Below are positions 36,223 through 46,579 of a DNA stretch of 64,000 nucleotides, piece by piece. The notes beneath the pieces were generated by a model. It was not told where the DNA came from. It ran no database searches and saw nothing but the letters and a program-made list of their open reading frames with translations. Positions within the stretch are counted from its first letter, which is position 1; each line of letters starts with the position of its first letter. The stretch covers positions 1-64,000 of the forward strand of contig NZ_JAQWGS010000002.1 in NCBI RefSeq assembly GCF_029238095.1, given 5' to 3'. Source of the DNA: Lacinutrix sp. Lineage in GTDB: Bacteria > Bacteroidota > Bacteroidia > Flavobacteriales > Flavobacteriaceae. The translations under genes and the position numbers were made by a program.

Positions 36223-37527
36223 TTAACTTACTACTTCGTCTTGTTTTTTAATTTTAATAAACAGTGTACAAACTGTCGCAATTAATAACAATACACCTGC
36301 AAAAGTTATTGCATTTCGAGGGTCGTTATTTAAAAAGTGCTTTAAAATATAACCAAAAGATAATGTTTGTAAAATCATTGGGATTACAATCATCATATTT
36401 ATTATTCCCATATAAACACCATAGCGTTCTTTTGGTATATCTGAAACCACCATTAAATAAGGAATACCCATCATACTTGCCCAACCAATACCAAAACCTG
36501 TAATTGCGAAGAGTAATAAGTTTTTATTTTCAATATGAGGAAAAGCTAAAAAGGCTAATGCTGCTAGAATTAAACAAAAAGCATGTACTTTTTTTGCACT
36601 ATATTTTTTTGCGAATCCAACCAATGCAAAAGCTACTAAAAATGTAACTACGTTGTACCAACCATTAACTAAACCTGTCCAACTTACAGCTTCACTGTAT
36701 AATTCTTCATTATCTGGTGTGGCATTCCAAACGGAAAGCGCAACACTTTTTGAAGCGTTTTGCCAATAACAAAACAAGGCGTACCATTGAAAAAGATATA
36801 CTAACGCTAATTGCCACATGACTCTAGGCATGTCTTTTATAGCTGAAAATATTTCTATTAAAGGGCCTAAAACACTTCTTTTTTCTTTTAATTTTTCTAA
36901 TTCTTCTGTAGTTGGCGGAATTTCTTTTGTTTTGCTAATACTCCATAAAATTGAACCTATAGAACAAATAGCGCCTAAGAAAAAGGACGCATATACCCAA
37001 GTTGGTAAGGATCCTGTAGTACCAATAAATATTAAAGGAAAAATGAATAGTGATAAATTAGCTAAAACCTGTCCCAAGCCTGTAAAAAAACTTTGCATTT
37101 GAAACCCTAAAGGTTGTTGCTCATTATCTAATTTATCTGCAATTAAGGCTCTATATGGCTCCATTGCTGTATTATTTCCTGCATCTAGAATCCATAATAA
37201 ACCTGCAGCCATCCATAAACTACTACTAAAAGGAAATGCCAGTAAAGTTATACTACATAATATGGCTCCTATCAAGAAAAAAGGCTTACGTCTTCCAAAT
37301 TTTGGACTCCATGTTTTATCACTTAATGCTCCAATAATAGGCTGAACTAACAATCCAGTTACTGGACCAGCAAGGTGTAGAATAGGAATCTGGTCTGGAC
37401 TTGCACCTAAAAAATCGTAGATTGGTGTTATTGCACTTTGTTGTAAACCAAAACTGTATTGAATACCGAAGAACCCAACATTCATGTTTAGTATTTGCCA
37501 GAAACTTAATTTTGGTTTTTTTATCAT
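36223..37527 (-). CDS. MFS sugar transporter of the SUC/SLC45 type
   Basis: This 434-residue transporter has 12 predicted helices. The loop motif FGRRKPFFLIGAIL after helix 2 and NNTAMEPYRALIADKL in helix 4 are typical of the GPH/SUC sucrose-proton symporter and SLC45 families. A long cytoplasmic loop (KTKEIPPTTEELEKLKEKRS) divides the two halves. It should carry intact sucrose (or a related disaccharide) across the inner membrane to the adjacent invertase. It is the second gene after the TonB-dependent receptor, separated by a hairpin that may reduce its expression. Confidence 0.85.
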   Translation of the reverse strand: MIKKPKLSFWQILNMNVGFFGIQYSFGLQQSAITPIYDFLGASPDQIPILHLAGPVTGLLVQPIIGALSDKTWSPKFGRRKPFFLIGAILCSITLLAFPFSSSLWMAAGLLWILDAGNNTAMEPYRALIADKLDNEQQPLGFQMQSFFTGLGQVLANLSLFIFPLIFIGTTGSLPTWVYASFFLGAICSIGSILWSISKTKEIPPTTEELEKLKEKRSVLGPLIEIFSAIKDMPRVMWQLALVYLFQWYALFCYWQNASKSVALSVWNATPDNEELYSEAVSWTGLVNGWYNVVTFLVAFALVGFAKKYSAKKVHAFCLILAALAFLAFPHIENKNLLLFAITGFGIGWASMMGIPYLMVVSDIPKERYGVYMGIINMMIVIPMILQTLSFGYILKHFLNNDPRNAITFAGVLLLIATVCTLFIKIKKQDEVVS

Positions 37528-37568
37528 AACAAGATTTTAAACTATTAAAAATATAGATTTTAATAGAA

Positions 37569-37598
37569 AGAGCCAATGTCTTTTAAAACATTGACTCT
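37569..37598 (-). terminator. Hairpin between receptor and transporter genes (partial terminator)
   Basis: An 11-position stem (37569-37579 with 37588-37598) has an 8-base loop. One C-A mismatch on the plus strand is a G-U pair in minus-strand RNA. It lies 63 bp after the receptor stop and 42 bp before the transporter ATG, with a modestly U-rich tail. It probably sets a higher receptor level than downstream genes. Confidence 0.5.
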
Positions 37599-37660
37599 AA
37601 ACTAAATCAAATCAATCAATCAATCTACTTACTTAAATTATTTTATTAACACTTAATAAT

Positions 37661-40309
37661 TTAAAATTTATATCTAAGAGCTAAAGAAGAGGAACGACCC
37701 GTTATAGATCTTGCTCTAACATAACGATCACTTCCATTAATTGCTGCACCATCTATACCATTTACTTCTGTAATACCAACAGTATCAAAAAGGTTGTTTA
37801 TGTTAAGAGATAAAGATAATCCTTCTGTAAGACCAACAGATCCTAAAAGGTTTACATAAGCAAATCCAGGTTGTATTAAATCATTAGAATCAAATGCGAA
37901 CGATTTAGATGTTCCTAGTATTGCTAAACCTAATACATGTTGTTTATCATTTCCAAACACGTATCTTGGTGAAAGGTTATATACAAAATCTGCTTGTCTT
38001 TGCGGTGTTTTTCCTTTATTAGCTCCAGTTCCACTAGCTCTATCCTCAATAATCTCAGCATCTGTATAAGTAACAGAACCTACTACACTAAAGTCGTTTA
38101 TATTGTAAGACCCTTCTAATTCTAAACCTGTAGCCTTAAACTCATTTCCTACTGTTAAATTTAAAGCACTTCCTGCATCTTCATCTGTATTACTGCTAAA
38201 AGCTGTAACGTACACAGATGCATTTTCAAAACGTTTCTTGAAACCAAGTTCTAATTGAGTTACTTGATCGAAATTTGTACTAGACTTCCCAAATTGATCA
38301 TAACCATTTCTATCTGAAGCTCTTCCTGAAGCGCCTTTACTGTATCTTGCAAAAACTGCCGAACCGTTATTAATTTTATAATTAAGTCCTGCTGAGAATG
38401 AAGTAAAGTTATAATCTTGGTCTATATTTTGACCATCTGCACCTGAAACAATTGGTACATTCTGCTCAATACCTTGTATTACTCCATCGCCATTATAATC
38501 GTAATTCCCTTGACTAGTTGGACCACTAGCTATAATTCCATTTACATTAACGTTTTCAAAACGAACACTACCATCAAAATTTATTTTTTCAGTAATATCT
38601 ATATCAACACCAACATAAGGTGAATTTACACTATGCACTGTATTATATTTACGTTGGCAACAGTTTCCCCAAACTGGAGTCCCATAAGCATATTGACCAT
38701 TTCTTGAATAACCGTCGAAATCTACCATTCTTGCATTTCCATCTCCTTTTACTTCAGAAAGAAAAGAACTCCATTGCCATGATGTTTTCGTGTTTTGTGT
38801 AGCTGTAAACATACCTGCTGTTACATTTACATTATCGCCAATTTTTTTAGAAATCTTTACATCACCAAAGAAATTGCTCATATCGTCAATAGTCACATCA
38901 AATACATGCAAAATTTGTGCTAATCCATTTGCTGGATTAAACGCTTCTCTATCACCATCTGAATACACTAATGCGCCTGTAGCTCCAGAAGCTCCACTTG
39001 CAGTTGCTGCAACGTCAGCTACAGCTCCAACGTTTGCTGTAAATGGTGCAATCCATTTACCACTATTATTAGAATATCTTGCTTTACCTACAAAAGACCA
39101 TTCGTTTCCTAAATCAAAAGAAAACTCTGCTCCAAGAGATTTTGTAATTGGATTGTTTCCATTTCTTACATCATTAGATACTGGCTGTCCATCAAAAGCA
39201 GATGTTCCTGCACTTTGTTGTAAATTAGAAGAGTGAGGTGTGTCTGTTGTTATATCGAAACCTGGTAGATTTGCATAAGTAGGATTAGCATCGTCACCTT
39301 CTAAAAGCATTGGCATTGGCATATACATTGCCGATCTATCATTTAAAAACTTAGTATATACTCTTACGTAACCTTTTTCAAAACGTTTTGTAAGATTTGC
39401 TTTAAATTGACCGCCTTTATTTCCTTGGTAGCCTATAGCTCTCGGTCCTTCCCCATTTCTAATAAAACCACCAATATGGTAAGACAATCCATTTGCTAAT
39501 GGTGTACCATATTCAAAATCTAATCTTGATGATTGATAATCTAAACCAAAAGAAGACGCTATCGAACCACCTTCTACAGCTCCTGTTTTACTAATAACAT
39601 TAATAATACCTGCTGGAGCGTTTGATGCTAAAGTAGAAGCCGAACCACCTCTAATTGCTTCAATTCTTGCTACATTAGAATCTATACGTAAATAATTATC
39701 TGGATTTCCAAAAGAAGTATCTCCAAATAACATTATTGGTAAACCATCTTCTTGTAATTGTAAGTATCTAGTACCACCAGAAGAAACTGGCACACCACGA
39801 ACATTATAGTTACCATTTCCATCTCCACCAGAAGTTTCTGCACGTACACCAGGAATATTTCTAAAAATCTCTCCAGAAGTTCTAGGAGCAGATTGTGCTA
39901 TTTGTTCTACACCTATTGAAGATATAGAAACACTAGATTCTATTCTAGACTTAGGGTTTAAAACTCCTGTAATTACAACTTCGTCTAAAGAAGAAGCATC
40001 TTGAGCTAATTGAAAATTGACTGTAGCATTTGAACCTTGAATTGTTATGCTTTTTGTACTTTCTGTAAAACCAACATAAGATGCTATTACATTATAAGTT
40101 CCATTTTCTACATTACTTATAGAATAATTTCCATCAAAATCAGTACTAGCACCTTGGTTTGTACCTGAAATGACAACATTTACTCCTGGTAAACCAGAAC
40201 CTGATTGGTCTGCAACTTTACCAGAGATTGTAGATTGTGCAAATATGATTGTTGTAAACATCATAAACAGCACAGAAAAAATCTTTTTAATTTGGTTAAT
40301 TTTTTTCAT
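37661..40309 (-). CDS. TonB-dependent outer-membrane receptor (sucrose locus)
   Basis: This 882-residue protein has a signal peptide (to FAQ at about 25), a carboxypeptidase-regulatory-like beta sandwich (ISGKVADQSGSGLPGVNVVISGTNQGAS), a plug domain (about 105-240, with GEIFRNIPGVRAETSGGDGNGNYNVRG) and a 22-strand barrel ending in the terminal Phe of SLALRYKF. No SusD partner gene is nearby, so it is not a SusC-type pair. Substrate is inferred from context as sucrose. It is the first gene of the minus-strand operon and has a promoter overlapped by tandem LacI-type operators. It contains an unusual Cys-Cys pair (GNCCQRKY) in the barrel. Confidence 0.9.
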   Translation of the reverse strand: MKKINQIKKIFSVLFMMFTTIIFAQSTISGKVADQSGSGLPGVNVVISGTNQGASTDFDGNYSISNVENGTYNVIASYVGFTESTKSITIQGSNATVNFQLAQDASSLDEVVITGVLNPKSRIESSVSISSIGVEQIAQSAPRTSGEIFRNIPGVRAETSGGDGNGNYNVRGVPVSSGGTRYLQLQEDGLPIMLFGDTSFGNPDNYLRIDSNVARIEAIRGGSASTLASNAPAGIINVISKTGAVEGGSIASSFGLDYQSSRLDFEYGTPLANGLSYHIGGFIRNGEGPRAIGYQGNKGGQFKANLTKRFEKGYVRVYTKFLNDRSAMYMPMPMLLEGDDANPTYANLPGFDITTDTPHSSNLQQSAGTSAFDGQPVSNDVRNGNNPITKSLGAEFSFDLGNEWSFVGKARYSNNSGKWIAPFTANVGAVADVAATASGASGATGALVYSDGDREAFNPANGLAQILHVFDVTIDDMSNFFGDVKISKKIGDNVNVTAGMFTATQNTKTSWQWSSFLSEVKGDGNARMVDFDGYSRNGQYAYGTPVWGNCCQRKYNTVHSVNSPYVGVDIDITEKINFDGSVRFENVNVNGIIASGPTSQGNYDYNGDGVIQGIEQNVPIVSGADGQNIDQDYNFTSFSAGLNYKINNGSAVFARYSKGASGRASDRNGYDQFGKSSTNFDQVTQLELGFKKRFENASVYVTAFSSNTDEDAGSALNLTVGNEFKATGLELEGSYNINDFSVVGSVTYTDAEIIEDRASGTGANKGKTPQRQADFVYNLSPRYVFGNDKQHVLGLAILGTSKSFAFDSNDLIQPGFAYVNLLGSVGLTEGLSLSLNINNLFDTVGITEVNGIDGAAINGSDRYVRARSITGRSSSLALRYKF

Positions 40310-40380
40310 TAGTTTTTAAGAATTAATTAGTTTTTTGTCTTGATATTGAGTAAATTTACTTTTAAAGGCAATAAAATTTG

Positions 40381-40388
40381 CAAAATTA
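40381..40388 (-). promoter_or_regulatory. Putative -7 promoter element for the receptor operon
   Basis: The minus strand reads TAATTTTG, a match to TAnnTTTG. The first operator starts 4 bp upstream of it, so a bound LacI-type protein would cover the -7 to -33 region. The leader to the ATG at 40309 is about 65 nt. Confidence 0.55.
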
Positions 40389-40392
40389 TTAA

Positions 40393-40427
40393 CGAAAACG
40401 TTTTCGATTTGAACGAAAACGTTTTCG
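40393..40427. promoter_or_regulatory. Two tandem LacI-family operators, 21-bp spacing
   Basis: The perfect palindrome CGAAAACGTTTTCG occurs at 40393-40406 and again at 40414-40427. The unit AACGAAAACGTTTTCGATTTG (21 bp) is directly repeated. A central CG and A/T half-sites are typical of LacI/GalR operators. The sites lie between the divergent receptor and regulator genes, so the regulator probably represses both. Confidence 0.85.
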
Positions 40428-40467
40428 ATTTGATTTTTTATTGTATTTTGCGGTAAAACATTTTCTA

Positions 40468-41496
40468 TTGGAACCTGTAACTTTAAAACAAATTGCCGAA
40501 ACATTAGGTATTTCTATTACTACAGTATCTAAAGCATTAAAAGATTATCCTGATGTTAGTAAAAAAACAAAAGCCTTAGTTAAGGACTTAGCGCAAACAT
40601 TAAACTATAAACCAAATGCTTTTGCTGTAAACTTAAGAACTAGAGAGTCTAAAACTATTGGTTTAATAATTCCTGAAATAGTACACCACTTTTTTTCAAG
40701 TGTGATTAAAGGTATTATTAGTCAAGCTGAAAAAAAAGGATATCTTGTTATTATTCTTCAGTCTAATGAATCTTATAAACTAGAAAAAAAACAGATTGAG
40801 CTATTGCTAAGTAAACAGGTTGATGGTATTTTAATTTCTTTAGCTAATGCCACTGCAGATTTTAATCACTTAAACGATATCATCGCACAAGAAAAACCTT
40901 TGGTTATGTTTGATAAGATTGCAAAAATAGTAAACTGTTCTAAGGTAATTATAGACGACAGAAAAGCTGCATACAATGCAACACAACACTTAATAGATAC
41001 TGGATGTAAAAGAATTGCACACTTTCGCGGACCTCTTTTGCCACAAAACTCTATAGATCGCTTTTTAGGTTATAAAAAAGCACTTATAGATAACAATATT
41101 TTTTACGATCCTTCTTTAGTATATATCTGTAATGACATGACTTTTCAAGAAGGAGAAAAATTTGCCAAACAACTACTTATAGAACACAAAGATATTGACG
41201 GCATTTTTATTAATACCGATTTGGTTGCGATAGGAGCAATAAAAGAATTAAACAAAAGTGGTATTAAAATTCCTGAGGAAATTTCAGTTGTAGGTTTTAG
41301 TAACTGGTTTATGTCATCTGCTATTACGCCATCCTTAACAACAATAGATCAACCTGGTTTTGAAATGGGTAAAATGGCATTTAAACAATTATATAAAGAA
41401 CTTAAAGCTATAAAAAAAGGAAAAGAAGTAAAACTAAAAACTATAGAACTAGAAACTGCTTTAGTAAAAAGAAACTCTACTAAAACTATAATTTAA
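40468..41496 (+). CDS. LacI-family transcriptional regulator of the sucrose locus
   Basis: This protein has an N-terminal helix-turn-helix ([32 protein letters not shown]), the hinge [25 protein letters not shown] and a periplasmic-binding-protein-like effector domain ([24 protein letters not shown]). I choose the TTG at 40468 (M-E-P-V-T-L-K-Q), 342 residues, because the HTH usually begins within a few residues of the start. The frame extends to a TTG at 40441, and no ATG is present. It is divergent from the receptor operon and faces two tandem operators. Its 3' end overlaps that of convergent queG by 11 bp. The inducer is inferred to be a locus sugar. Confidence 0.9.
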   Translation: MEPVTLKQIAETLGISITTVSKALKDYPDVSKKTKALVKDLAQTLNYKPNAFAVNLRTRESKTIGLIIPEIVHHFFSSVIKGIISQAEKKGYLVIILQSNESYKLEKKQIELLLSKQVDGILISLANATADFNHLNDIIAQEKPLVMFDKIAKIVNCSKVIIDDRKAAYNATQHLIDTGCKRIAHFRGPLLPQNSIDRFLGYKKALIDNNIFYDPSLVYICNDMTFQEGEKFAKQLLIEHKDIDGIFINTDLVAIGAIKELNKSGIKIPEEISVVGFSNWFMSSAITPSLTTIDQPGFEMGKMAFKQLYKELKAIKKGKEVKLKTIELETALVKRNSTKTII

Positions 41497-42415
41497 GAAA
41501 CTTAATATTCCTTTGTAATCCAGAAAATTTTGTCCGCTTTACTGCCGATTTTTGAAACACTTTTTTAAAGACATCTTCTGTTATTTCTTCCCAATCTTTT
41601 TTGGTCATGTCTAACAACTCTGGATGCGGATTAAACAAAGGTTGACTATGAGGTTTTGAGAATTTATTCCATGGGCAAACATCTTGACATACATCGCAAC
41701 CAAACATCCAATTGTCGAATTTACCTTTCATTTCATTAGGTAATTGGTCTTTTAATTCTATTGTAAAATAACTGATGCATCTACTACCATCTACAACATA
41801 AGGTTGAACTATAGCTTGTGTTGGACAAGCATCTATGCAAGCTGTGCATGTTCCACAGTGGTCTGTTGTTATTGTATCGTATTCTAAATCTAGATCGATT
41901 ATTAACTCTGCAATAAAATAAAACGAACCTACTTGTTGTGTTAATAAATTACTGTGCTTTCCAATCCAACCTAAACCAGATTTAGCAGCCCAAGCTTTAT
42001 CTAAAACTGGAGCAGAATCTACGAAAGCTCTTCCGTTTACTTCTCCTATTTCATTTTGAATAAAATGAGTTAATGCTTTAAGTTTAGATTTTATTACATG
42101 ATGGTAATCGTTACCATAAGCATATTTAGACAACTTTGGAGCTTCTGTATCTTTTTGTGTTTGTGGAGGAAAATAATTAAGTAACAGTGAAATAACACTT
42201 TTTGAATCTTCTACTAATTTTGTTGGGTCTAAGCGTTTATCGAAGTGGTTTTCCATGTATTGCATACTACCATGCCTATTATTATTTAGCCAGTGTTCTA
42301 AACGAGGAGCCTCAGTTTCTAAAAATTCGGCTTTGCTTATTCCACTAGACAAAAAACCGAGGCGTTTGGCTTCGGTTTTAATTAAATCTGCATACTTAGC
42401 TTTATTATTTAACAT
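41486..42415 (-). CDS. queG: Epoxyqueuosine reductase QueG
   Basis: From the ATG at 42415 ([21 protein letters not shown]) this is a 309-residue protein; the frame extends to a TTG at 42451. QueG carries out the last step of queuosine synthesis in tRNA with cobalamin and two 4Fe-4S clusters. The clusters are visible as [12 protein letters not shown] and [38 protein letters not shown] is the family core. It lies 40 bp after ruvB on the same strand. Confidence 0.95.
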   Translation of the reverse strand: MLNNKAKYADLIKTEAKRLGFLSSGISKAEFLETEAPRLEHWLNNNRHGSMQYMENHFDKRLDPTKLVEDSKSVISLLLNYFPPQTQKDTEAPKLSKYAYGNDYHHVIKSKLKALTHFIQNEIGEVNGRAFVDSAPVLDKAWAAKSGLGWIGKHSNLLTQQVGSFYFIAELIIDLDLEYDTITTDHCGTCTACIDACPTQAIVQPYVVDGSRCISYFTIELKDQLPNEMKGKFDNWMFGCDVCQDVCPWNKFSKPHSQPLFNPHPELLDMTKKDWEEITEDVFKKVFQKSAVKRTKFSGLQRNIKFLKL

Positions 42416-42455
42416 AATTGGATAGATTCTTTGTATCGCACTGAATGACAAATTC

Positions 42456-43478
42456 CTAAAATAAGCCTCCTTGTATTGGTCCTTTAATTTTTCCTAAATG
42501 CTTATAAGCTAATTCTGTAACTTCCCGTCCTCTAGGAGTTCGCATAATAAAACCTTGCTGAATTAGAAACGGTTCATAAACTTCCTCGATGGTTTCTGAG
42601 CTTTCACTTACTGCTGTTGCTATTGTTGAAACACCAACAGGTCCTCCTTTAAATTTGTCTATTATGGTGGACAAGATTTTGTTATCCATTTCATCTAAAC
42701 CATAAGCATCAACGTTTAAGGCTTCTAAAGAAAACTTAGCAATTTTTATTTCTATACTTCCGTTTCCTTTTATTTGAGCAAAATCTCGAACACGACGCAA
42801 CAAAGCATTAGCTATTCTAGGTGTTCCACGACTTCTTCCTGCAATTTCTATAGCAGCCTCCATTGTTATTGGAACGTTTAATATTTGGGCACTACGTTGA
42901 ATAATTGTACTTAGCAATTCGGTTGAATAATACTGTAACCTGCTTTGAATTCCAAAACGTGCTCTCATTGGAGCAGTTAATAATCCTGATCGAGTAGTTG
43001 CACCTACTAAAGTAAAAGGATTTAAATTAATTTGAACCGTTCTTGCATTTGGTCCAGACTCTATCATGATATCAATTTTATAGTCCTCCATTGCAGAGTA
43101 TAAATACTCTTCTACAATTGGGCTTAATCTGTGTATTTCATCTATAAATAAAACATCTCGATCATCAAGATTAGTAAGTAATCCTGCTAGGTCTCCTGGT
43201 TTGTCTAAAACAGGACCAGAAGTTACTTTTATTCCAACATTTAATTCGTTTGCTAATATGTTTGCTAATGTTGTTTTGCCTAAACCTGGTGGTCCATGAA
43301 ATAATGTGTGATCTAAAGCTTCATCTCTTAAGTTGGCAGCTTGAACAAATATTTTTAAATTTTCTAATACCTGATCTTGACCAGAAAAATCTTCAAAAGA
43401 TAAGGGTCTCAATGTTTTTTCTATGTCGAATTCTTCAGATGAAAAATTCTCGTTGGTTGGATCTAGGTTTTCGTTCAT
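42456..43478 (-). CDS. ruvB: Holliday junction branch-migration ATPase RuvB
   Basis: This 340-residue AAA+ motor has [19 protein letters not shown], Walker A GPPGLGKT (62-69), Walker [10 protein letters not shown] (109-117), sensor/finger segments ([19 protein letters not shown]) and a C-terminal winged helix ([20 protein letters not shown]). It drives branch migration with RuvA. Length and motifs are complete. It probably heads a ruvB-queG transcript and lies beyond the terminator of the respiratory operon. Confidence 0.97.
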   Translation of the reverse strand: MNENLDPTNENFSSEEFDIEKTLRPLSFEDFSGQDQVLENLKIFVQAANLRDEALDHTLFHGPPGLGKTTLANILANELNVGIKVTSGPVLDKPGDLAGLLTNLDDRDVLFIDEIHRLSPIVEEYLYSAMEDYKIDIMIESGPNARTVQINLNPFTLVGATTRSGLLTAPMRARFGIQSRLQYYSTELLSTIIQRSAQILNVPITMEAAIEIAGRSRGTPRIANALLRRVRDFAQIKGNGSIEIKIAKFSLEALNVDAYGLDEMDNKILSTIIDKFKGGPVGVSTIATAVSESSETIEEVYEPFLIQQGFIMRTPRGREVTELAYKHLGKIKGPIQGGLF

Positions 43479-43582
43479 ATCTTTTACAGCAATAAAATTA
43501 ATCTTTTAATTATGAAAACAATACTGAAAGCAAGAATCACATCATAATATTAAAGAATGGACTGCAATAACAAATATAAACA

Positions 43583-43611
43583 AAAAGCCTTTCCGTTATG
43601 GAAAGGCTTTT
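43583..43611 (-). terminator. Terminator of the ACIII-cox operon
   Basis: A 12-bp perfect stem (AAAAGCCTTTCC, 43583-43594, with GGAAAGGCTTTT, 43600-43611) has loop GTTAT. It lies 44 bp after the coxI stop in the minus direction, with A/T arms providing a U-run. Confidence 0.9.
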
Positions 43612-43655
43612 AAATATGTTTATAGTTTCTCTAATGTGAGACTTATAACAGTAAA

Positions 43656-45443
43656 TTAATGTTGTAACTCTTCTTCACCTTCTTTAAGCGGTACAATTTG
43701 AGAGACAAAGTCTTCATCGTGACCAGGTTTAGAATAATCATAAGCCCAACGGTGTACATGAGGTATTTCTCCTGGCCAATTACCGTGAATATGCTCAACA
43801 GGAGTTGTCCATTCTAATGTATTAGATCTCCATGGGTTTTGTACAGATTTCTTTCCGTAAAACATGCTAATGAAGAAGTTATATAAGAATACAATTTGAA
43901 AAGCGCCACCTATTAAAGCAAAAACGGTGATTATTACGTTTACATCTTGTAAGTCGTCAAATAATGGAAAATTACTATTTGTATAATAACGTCTTGGTAA
44001 ACCTGCCATACCTATAAAGTGCATTGGGAAAAATACTCCATAAGCACAAACTGCTGTTACCCAAAAGTGAATGTAACCTAAATTCTTGTTTAGCATACGA
44101 CCAAACATTTTTGGAAACCAGTGATAGATTCCTGCAAACATACCATAAAGTGCAGATATTCCCATTACTAAGTGAAAGTGGGCAACTACAAAATACGTAT
44201 CGTGTACATTGATATCTAATGCACTATCTCCAAGAATTATACCTGTTAATCCTCCTGTAATAAAAGTTGAAACTAAACCAATAGAAAATAACATGGCTGG
44301 ATTCATTTGAAGATTTCCTTTCCAAAGTGTGGTTATATAATTAAAAGCTTTTACTGCTGAAGGTATTGCAATTAATAATGTAGTAAAAGTAAATACTGAA
44401 CCTAAAAATGGATTCATACCAGATACAAACATATGGTGACCCCAAACAATTGTAGATAAAAATGCAATTGCTAAAATTGAAGCTACCATTGCACGATAAC
44501 CAAAGATTGGTTTACGAGAGTTTGTTGCAATAATCTCAGAAGTTATACCTAAAGCTGGTAATAATACTATGTATACTTCAGGATGACCCAGAAACCAAAA
44601 TAAGTGTTCAAATAAAACTGGAGAACCACCTTGATAATGTAAAACTTCACCTTGTATAAATATGTCTGACAAGAAGAACGATGTTCCGAAACTTCTGTCC
44701 ATAATTAGTAATAATGCTGCAGATAATAATACTGGGAAAGATACAATACCAATAATTGCAGTAACAAAAAAGGCCCAAATAGTTAAAGGTAGTCGAGTCA
44801 TAGACATTCCTTTTGTACGTAAGTTTATTACTGTTACTACGTAATTTAAAGATCCTAATAAAGAAGATGCAATAAAAATAGCCATTGATACTAACCATAA
44901 AGTCATACCAGCTCCAGAGCCTCCTTGGGCCATTGGTAAAGCACTTAGTGGTGGATAAATTGTCCAACCTGCTGCTGCTGGTCCTGCTTCAACAAAGAAA
45001 GATAAAACCATGATTACACTTGATATAAAGAATAACCAATAAGATACCATGTTTAAAAAGCCTGATGCCATATCTCGAGCACCTATTTGCAATGGAATTA
45101 ATAAGTTACTAAATGTACCACTTAATCCTGCTGTAAGTACAAAGAAGACCATAATGGTTCCATGAATGGTTACTAATGCTAAATAAATATCTGCATCCAT
45201 AACACCTTCTGGTGCCCATTTTCCTAATAATGCTTGGAATATTACATTTGGCTCTTCTGGCCATGCAATTTGCATACGCATCATTAAAGACATCATTACA
45301 CCAATAACTCCCATAATAGTACCAGTAATAAGGTACTGCTTGGCAATCATTTTGTGATCCTGACTAAATATATATTTAGTTACGAAAGTTTCTTTATGGT
45401 GGTGATCGTCGTGAGCGTCGTGAGTATCTGCGTGTGCTGACAT
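43656..45443 (-). CDS. ctaD: Cytochrome c oxidase subunit I
   Basis: This 595-residue heme-copper oxidase catalytic subunit has the CuB/heme ligand motifs HPEVYIVLLPALG, WGHHMFVSGMNP and HDTYFVVAHFHLVMG. The tyrosine in HPEVY, cross-linked to His in A-type oxidases, is present. At least 12 membrane helices are predicted. The N-terminus is His/Asp-rich (MSAHADTHDAHDDHHHK), unusual for the family. It is the last gene of the actABCDEF-coxII-coxI operon and reduces oxygen while pumping protons in the inner membrane. Confidence 0.96.
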   Translation of the reverse strand: MSAHADTHDAHDDHHHKETFVTKYIFSQDHKMIAKQYLITGTIMGVIGVMMSLMMRMQIAWPEEPNVIFQALLGKWAPEGVMDADIYLALVTIHGTIMVFFVLTAGLSGTFSNLLIPLQIGARDMASGFLNMVSYWLFFISSVIMVLSFFVEAGPAAAGWTIYPPLSALPMAQGGSGAGMTLWLVSMAIFIASSLLGSLNYVVTVINLRTKGMSMTRLPLTIWAFFVTAIIGIVSFPVLLSAALLLIMDRSFGTSFFLSDIFIQGEVLHYQGGSPVLFEHLFWFLGHPEVYIVLLPALGITSEIIATNSRKPIFGYRAMVASILAIAFLSTIVWGHHMFVSGMNPFLGSVFTFTTLLIAIPSAVKAFNYITTLWKGNLQMNPAMLFSIGLVSTFITGGLTGIILGDSALDINVHDTYFVVAHFHLVMGISALYGMFAGIYHWFPKMFGRMLNKNLGYIHFWVTAVCAYGVFFPMHFIGMAGLPRRYYTNSNFPLFDDLQDVNVIITVFALIGGAFQIVFLYNFFISMFYGKKSVQNPWRSNTLEWTTPVEHIHGNWPGEIPHVHRWAYDYSKPGHDEDFVSQIVPLKEGEEELQH

Positions 45444-45474
45444 AATCTATATATCTTTATAATCTTTTAATTAA

Positions 45475-46548
45475 TTAGTCTATCAAAGAATCTTTAAATG
45501 CTTTTTGAGATTTCATCCAAGCATCATATTCTTCTTGTGTTTCTACTATTATTTTCATTTGCATATTGTAGTGAGACTTACCACAAATTTTATTACATAA
45601 TAATAAGTAATCGAATGTATATAAATCTAAAGCTTGTTCTCCTTTTGCTACTAAATCTTTGCTTTTTTCAACTCTAATTTTATTAATGTTTGCAACTTTA
45701 TCTTGCATTTCAGGTGTTTCTCTCATATCTGCAGTTGTAACTGTTGGAGTAAAACCAAATTGAGTTATCATACCCGGAACACAATTCATTTGTGCTCTAA
45801 AATGTGGCATATATGCTGAGTGCAATACATCTTGTGAACGCATTTTAAATAAAACAGGACGTCCTACTGGTAAATGTAATTCTGTAGTTATTACGTCATC
45901 CTGAGCATTTGGATCTGCTTCGTCTACACCTAAAATATTAGCACGATTAATATCTATTAATCTGACATTAGCTTTACCTAAGGTATTATCTGCTCCTCCA
46001 TAACGTGCTTTCCAGTTGAACTGTTGCGCATATAATTCTACTACTAAGGGATCATTGTCTTCATTAACATTCATTATTGTTGTCCACGTAAATAAACCTT
46101 GTATAATAAGTACTGCTAATACAATTACAGGAATAATAGTCCAGATTGCTTCTAGCTTGTTATTATCAGCATAGAATAGAGCTTTTTTCCCTTTTTCACC
46201 TTTGTATTTAAAAGCAAAATAATGAAGCAAGAACTGTGTAACTGTTTGAACGAAGAAAATAATGATCATAGAGATAATCATTAAATTATCAATACCTGGA
46301 CCATGCTCTGATGCAGAGTTAGACATTAATGGTAAATCTCCATATTTAACAAAACAAATGATAGTGATAACATATATAAAGGCTAAAAAGCCTAACATTA
46401 AATACCCATTTATTTTATTGTCTTTGTCGTTAGCTACTTGATCATCACTTCTAGCGTTAACGCTTTGAGTTAAATCGAATATCTTAACCATTTGCCATAT
46501 GGCAACGAGAATAAATACTAAAACTAAAATTGATAATAAAGCCGTCAT
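45475..46548 (-). CDS. ctaC: Cytochrome c oxidase subunit II
   Basis: This 357-residue protein has an N-terminal extra helix (about 3-19), further helices at about 49-66 and 87-112 and at 135-155, and a periplasmic cupredoxin domain. The CuA site is visible as His in DVLHSAYMPHFR and CNKICGKSHYNMQM (Cys-x3-Cys-x3-His-x3-Met). No cytochrome c domain is fused at the C-terminus, so electrons must come from a separate heme protein such as ActE or ActA. It has 31-bp gaps to both neighbours in the operon. Confidence 0.95.
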   Translation of the reverse strand: MTALLSILVLVFILVAIWQMVKIFDLTQSVNARSDDQVANDKDNKINGYLMLGFLAFIYVITIICFVKYGDLPLMSNSASEHGPGIDNLMIISMIIIFFVQTVTQFLLHYFAFKYKGEKGKKALFYADNNKLEAIWTIIPVIVLAVLIIQGLFTWTTIMNVNEDNDPLVVELYAQQFNWKARYGGADNTLGKANVRLIDINRANILGVDEADPNAQDDVITTELHLPVGRPVLFKMRSQDVLHSAYMPHFRAQMNCVPGMITQFGFTPTVTTADMRETPEMQDKVANINKIRVEKSKDLVAKGEQALDLYTFDYLLLCNKICGKSHYNMQMKIIVETQEEYDAWMKSQKAFKDSLID

Positions 46549-46579
46549 TGTTGTCGTTCTTCTTTATTGAATTATTTTA

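Noticed and set aside
40441-40467. Longer N-terminus for the LacI-family regulator
   Set aside because: It starts at a TTG overlapping a promoter-like stretch; the HTH begins just after the TTG at 40468, matching family spacing.
40316-40504. 62-residue minus-strand ORF through the operator region
   Set aside because: It reads through the duplicated operators (repeating IENVFV) and the regulatory gap; no start context or family.
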